This document shows positions 60,789-64,000 of a stretch of 64,000 nucleotides of DNA, one piece after another. The notes beneath the pieces were generated by a model. The model did no database searches, was not told where the DNA came from, and worked only from the letters and a program-made list of their open reading frames with translations. The stretch spans positions 3,472,001-3,536,000 of the forward strand of contig NZ_JAUSWV010000002.1 of the NCBI RefSeq assembly GCF_030815485.1, read 5' to 3'. Numbering within the stretch: position 1 is the stretch's first letter; each line of letters starts with the position of its first letter. The stretch is from Streptomyces rishiriensis (lineage in GTDB: Bacteria > Actinomycetota > Actinomycetes > Streptomycetales > Streptomycetaceae). The position numbers and the translations under genes were made by a program.

Positions 60789-62002
60789 CGGCAGGCCAGT
60801 CCTTCCAGTACGTCGGCGAGGGCGTGCACCCCGGCCACGCAGTCGTCCTCGGCGGCGAACTCGGCGGGGGAGTGCGAGACGCCCGTGGGGTTGCGCACGA
60901 ACAGCATGGCGGTCGGGACGGTCCCGGACAGGATTCCGGCGTCGTGTCCGGCGCCGGTGCCCAGGACGGGAACCTTGAGGTCCGTGTCGCTGCCGAGGAT
61001 GCGGGCGAGTTCGTCGCGCAGGGCGTGGTCGAACTCGACGACGGGCGTGAACGACTCACGGACGACGTCCAGGTCGATGCCGTGGCCCTCGGCGTATGCG
61101 CGGGCGGCCTGCTCCACCCCTGCGACCACGGTGTCGAGAGTGGCCTGGTCGGCGGCGCGTGAGTCGAGCCAGCCGCGCACCAGGGAGGGGATGGCGTTGA
61201 CGCCGTTCGGCTCGACGGAGATCTTGCCGAACGTGGCGACGGCGCCCGCGAGCCGGGCCTCGCGGCGGGCGGCCAGCACGGTCTCGGCGTACGGCAGCAT
61301 GGGGTCGCGCCGGTCATCGAGCCGTGTGGTGCCCGCGTGGTTGGCCTCGCCCCGGAAGTCGAACCGCCAGCGCCCGTGCGGCCAGATCGCGCTGGCGAGG
61401 CCGACCCGGTCCCCGCTCAGGTCGAGGGCGCGTCCCTGCTCCACGTGCAGTTCCACGAAGGCGCCGATCCGGGCGAGCCGCTCGGGGTCCGCGCCGATGG
61501 CGTCGGGGTCGTGGCCGGCGGCCTCCATGGCCTGCGGGAGGGTGATCCCCTCGCCGTCGGTGAGCCGGTGGGCCTGCTCCGCGGTGAGCCGGCCCGCGGT
61601 GAGCCGGGAGCCGACACAGGCGAGTCCGAAGCGGGCGCCCTCCTCGTCACCGAAGTTCACGAGGGCGAGCGGCTTGGTGAAGGTGACGTCCCGCGCGCGG
61701 AGTTCGTCGAGGGCGGCGAAGGAGGACACCACGCCCAGAGGGCCGTCGAAGGCGCCGCCGTCCGGTACGGAGTCGAGATGCGAACCGGTGACGACGGCGT
61801 CCCCGGCCGCCGGGTCGCCGAGCCAGGCCCACTGGTTGCCGTTGCGGTCGACCTCGTACGTCAGTCCCCGCGCCTCGGCCTGTTCCCTGAACCAGGTCCG
61901 GCAGTCGGTGTCCGCGCCGGTCCAGGCGTAGCGGCGGTAGCCGCCGGAGGCGGAGCTGCGGCCGACCGGCAGCAGCTCCGCCCACATGCTGTGGAAGGTC
62001 AC
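60785..62002 (-). CDS. M20-family amidohydrolase (allantoate amidohydrolase-like), probable last step of the hut route
   Basis: 405 residues. Metallopeptidase M20 features: VVTGSHLDSVPDGGAFDGPL (His, Asp ligands), LVNFGDEEGARFG (Glu-Glu), VELHVEQGRALD and the dimer domain FDFRGEANHAGTTRLDDRRD. The usual annotation is allantoate amidohydrolase or N-carbamoyl-amino-acid hydrolase. It lies between hutU and hutF in four-base overlaps on both sides, so it most likely acts on N-formylglutamate (the HutG step) or similar; this is inference. GTG start at 62002. Confidence 0.85.
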   Translation of the reverse strand: MTFHSMWAELLPVGRSSASGGYRRYAWTGADTDCRTWFREQAEARGLTYEVDRNGNQWAWLGDPAAGDAVVTGSHLDSVPDGGAFDGPLGVVSSFAALDELRARDVTFTKPLALVNFGDEEGARFGLACVGSRLTAGRLTAEQAHRLTDGEGITLPQAMEAAGHDPDAIGADPERLARIGAFVELHVEQGRALDLSGDRVGLASAIWPHGRWRFDFRGEANHAGTTRLDDRRDPMLPYAETVLAARREARLAGAVATFGKISVEPNGVNAIPSLVRGWLDSRAADQATLDTVVAGVEQAARAYAEGHGIDLDVVRESFTPVVEFDHALRDELARILGSDTDLKVPVLGTGAGHDAGILSGTVPTAMLFVRNPTGVSHSPAEFAAEDDCVAGVHALADVLEGLACR

Positions 62003-63663
62003 GCGTCGTCACCTTCACGCATGGGCACCCGTACGTCCCGCTCGTCCGCGACGGACTCCGCGATGTCGTACCCGGCGTCCACGTGCCGGATGACGCCCAT
62101 GCCGGGGTCGTTGGTGAGGACACGGCGGATCTTCTCGCCGGCGAGCTTGGTGCCGTCGGCCACGGAGACCTGGCCGGCGTGGATGGAGCGGCCCATGCCG
62201 ACGCCGCCGCCGTGGTGGATCGACACCCAGGACGCCCCGGACGCCACGTTGACCATGGCGTTCAGCAGGGGCCAGTCGGCGATCGCGTCGGAGCCGTCGA
62301 GCATGGCCTCGGTCTCGCGGTAGGGGGAGGCCACGGAGCCGCAGTCGAGGTGGTCGCGGCCGATGGCCAGCGGGGCCGCCAGCTCGCCCGAGGCCACCAT
62401 GTCGTTGAAGCGCTCGCCCGCCTTGTCGCGCTCGCCGTAGCCGAGCCAGCAGATCCGGGCGGGCAGGCCCTGGAAGTGGACGCGCTCACCGGCCAGCTTG
62501 ATCCAGCGGGCCAGGGACTCGTTCTCCGGGAAGAGGTCGAGCATCGCCCTGTCGGTCTTGGCGATGTCGGCCGGGTCGCCGGAGAGCGCCGCCCAGCGGA
62601 AGGGGCCCTTGCCCTCGCAGAACAGCGGGCGGATGTAGGCGGGGACGAAACCGGGGAAGGCGAACGCCCGGTCGTACCCGGCGAGTCGGGCCTCGCCGCG
62701 GATGGAGTTGCCGTAGTCGAAGACCTCGGCGCCGGCGTCCATGAAGCCGACCATCGCCTCGACGTGCTTCGCCATCGACTCGCGGGCCCGGGTGGTGAAG
62801 CCGGCCGGGTCCTTCTCGGCGGCGTCGGCCATGTCCTCGAAGGCGATCCCGGTCGGCAGGTAGGCGAGCGGGTCGTGGGCGGAGGTCTGGTCGGTGACGA
62901 TGTCGATGGGGGCGCCCGTCGCGAGCAGCTGCGGGACGAGTTCGGCGGCGTTGCCGAGGAGGCCGATGGAGAGCGGCTTGCGCTGGTCACGGGCCTCGAC
63001 GGCCAGCCGGAGCGCGTGGTCCGGGTTGTCGGCCCTGACGTCCAGGTAGCGGTGCTCGATGCGGCGCTCGATGGCGCGCGGGTCGCAGTCGACGCAGATC
63101 GCCACGCCGTCGTTCATCGTGACGGCGAGCGGCTGGGCGCCGCCCATGCCGCCGAGCCCGGCGGTGAGGGTGATCGTGCCGGCGAGGGTTCCGCCGAACT
63201 TCTTCGCGGCGACGGCGGCGAAGGTCTCGTAGGTGCCCTGGAGGATGCCCTGGGTGCCGATGTAGATCCAGGAACCGGCGGTCATCTGGCCGTACATGGT
63301 CAGCCCGAGCTGCTCCAGCCGGCGGAACTCCTCCCAGTTGGCCCAGTCGCCGACGAGGTTGGAGTTGGCGATGAGGACGCGCGGAGCCCACTCGTGGGTC
63401 TGCATGACGCCGACCGGGCGGCCGGACTGCACGAGCATGGTCTCGTCCTGCTTGAGGGTCCTGAGCGTGCGGACCATCGCGTCGAAGGAGCGCCAGTCGC
63501 GGGCCGCCTTGCCCGTGCCGCCGTAGACGACGAGCTTGTCGGGGTGTTCGGCGACCTCGGGGTCCAGGTTGTTCTGGAGCATCCGCAGGGCGGCTTCCTG
63601 CTGCCATCCCAGGGCGCTCAGTTCCGTACCGCGTGGCGCTCGTACGGGGCGGGGTCCTGACAT
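61999..63663 (-). CDS. hutU: Urocanate hydratase
   Basis: 554-residue NAD-dependent enzyme turning urocanate into imidazolonepropionate. NAD-binding motif in ITLTAGLGGMGGAQPLAVTM (~165-184), FCEGKGPFRWAALSG, and the catalytic region ICWLGYGERDKAGERFND. The ATG at 63663 has AAGGAGG upstream. First gene of the hut operon; the histidase (hutH) is not in the window. The 3' end overlaps the M20 gene by four bases. Confidence 0.96.
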   Translation of the reverse strand: MSGPRPVRAPRGTELSALGWQQEAALRMLQNNLDPEVAEHPDKLVVYGGTGKAARDWRSFDAMVRTLRTLKQDETMLVQSGRPVGVMQTHEWAPRVLIANSNLVGDWANWEEFRRLEQLGLTMYGQMTAGSWIYIGTQGILQGTYETFAAVAAKKFGGTLAGTITLTAGLGGMGGAQPLAVTMNDGVAICVDCDPRAIERRIEHRYLDVRADNPDHALRLAVEARDQRKPLSIGLLGNAAELVPQLLATGAPIDIVTDQTSAHDPLAYLPTGIAFEDMADAAEKDPAGFTTRARESMAKHVEAMVGFMDAGAEVFDYGNSIRGEARLAGYDRAFAFPGFVPAYIRPLFCEGKGPFRWAALSGDPADIAKTDRAMLDLFPENESLARWIKLAGERVHFQGLPARICWLGYGERDKAGERFNDMVASGELAAPLAIGRDHLDCGSVASPYRETEAMLDGSDAIADWPLLNAMVNVASGASWVSIHHGGGVGMGRSIHAGQVSVADGTKLAGEKIRRVLTNDPGMGVIRHVDAGYDIAESVADERDVRVPMREGDDA

Positions 63664-63717
63664 GGTCTGCCTCCTTGCGGATGGGTGATCCCGGCGGTTT
63701 TTGCTGTTGTTATTCAC

Positions 63718-63746
63718 ATCCTGACTTGATGAATAGGACTAGTCAA
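63718..63746 (-). promoter_or_regulatory. Promoter of the hut operon, with an overlapping palindrome
   Basis: On the minus strand TTGACT (63746-63741), a 17-base spacer, CAGGAT (63723-63718), 55 bases before the hutU ATG. The -35 region overlaps the eight-base palindrome GACTAGTC, and TGACT/AGTCA arms flank the spacer, which suits a repressor. A/T-rich for this genome. Sigma-70-type assignment is by eye. Confidence 0.5.
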
Positions 63747-64000
63747 TACATCGGGCCGCAGCTTCGGGGCCACGGCCGCAGCGCGGCGTCGTGGGGCCAG
63801 GTCATCCGGGACGACGGCACGCGGAGGCGGCGACCGGGCGGCCACGGCGCGCGGGGGCGGCGGGGCACGGAAGGCCACGGCCGCGAAGGCGGCGGACGCA
63901 GGCAGGCGTGGGGCGCAGGCAGGCGTGGGGGCGCGCGTCTTCGCATTCACCACCCCGCGGTGGCACGCGCGCCGTTGACGCGCGCCGGTGGACCGGTGTT
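63747..64000. other. 254 bp at right edge, no gene supported
   Basis: GC-rich with Ala/Pro/Arg-type open frames in several directions (63743-63953 region) and no motif or ribosome binding site. It is the upstream part of the hut regulatory region or part of a gene beyond the edge; nothing can be said further. Confidence 0.4.

Noticed and set aside
58177..61317. 1046-residue open frame on the minus strand
   Set aside because: Only the last 399 residues (HutI, from 59376) are real; the rest is out-of-frame sequence of hutF and the M20 gene.

Overview
The window is chromosomal DNA of a Streptomyces: very high GC, third-position GC bias, GTG/TTG starts, four-base GTGA/ATGA gene overlaps, and a WhiB sporulation regulator flanked by genes that, as far as I recall, keep the same order in S. 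coelicolor from ahcY through whiB to the hut genes. No rRNA, tRNA, insertion sequence, prophage or CRISPR array was recognised. It reads as core chromosome with local decay (a broken lactate permease and a frameshifted EamA transporter) and a few repeat-rich intergenic stretches.

Layout. 1-6648 (minus strand): ahcY (cut by the left edge), a cation-efflux carrier, and a mannose-phosphate block (manA, SIS-domain protein, a Trm112-like zinc ribbon, manB). 6782-8906: remains of an L-lactate permease, a DUF3499 gene, a zincin-like gene. 8958-14713: DUF5719 lipid-exposed or secreted protein, a 1240-residue membrane glycosyltransferase, whiB. 15447-18513: cysteine dioxygenase-like gene, a 34-bp iteron-like repeat with DnaA-box-like 9-mers, then fbiA-fbiB for coenzyme F420. 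18951-23997: base-excision glycosylase, manC-type nucleotidyltransferase, secreted PGRP amidase, TIGR03089 protein.

24447-34028 is a cell-wall region: five LytR-CpsA-Psr (LCP) phosphotransferases, a family 2 glycosyltransferase and a Cys/Met-rich copper-storage-like protein. 34149-38865 holds a thioesterase, an M48 peptidase, an acyl-CoA dehydrogenase and UDP-glucose dehydrogenase. 39018-44711: a CGNR regulator, two glyoxalase-fold genes, a pair of membrane-dipeptidase paralogues (one with all metal ligands lost), and purK-purE. 44910-49723: GtrA, a two-component system, a POT peptide transporter.

49803-53836 is an operon of four surface proteins: two share a repeated Cys-paired domain and end in LPQTG and LAETG sortase signals, and two single-pass proteins lie between them (one resembling DUF916/WxL-interacting proteins). 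54482-56805 is a sigma-B-type partner-switch set (ATPase-fold anti-sigma, STAS antagonist, sigma factor). 57205-63663 is a frameshifted EamA exporter and the histidine-utilisation operon hutU-M20 hydrolase-hutF-hutI, read from a recognisable promoter near the right edge.

Taken together, manA/manB/manC, UDP-glucose dehydrogenase, the glycosyltransferases and five LCP enzymes suggest sugar activation, polymer building and attachment to peptidoglycan. The most unusual items are the DnaA-box iterons before fbiA, the two-sortase-signal operon, the dead dipeptidase beside a live one, and the M20 hydrolase occupying the HutG position.
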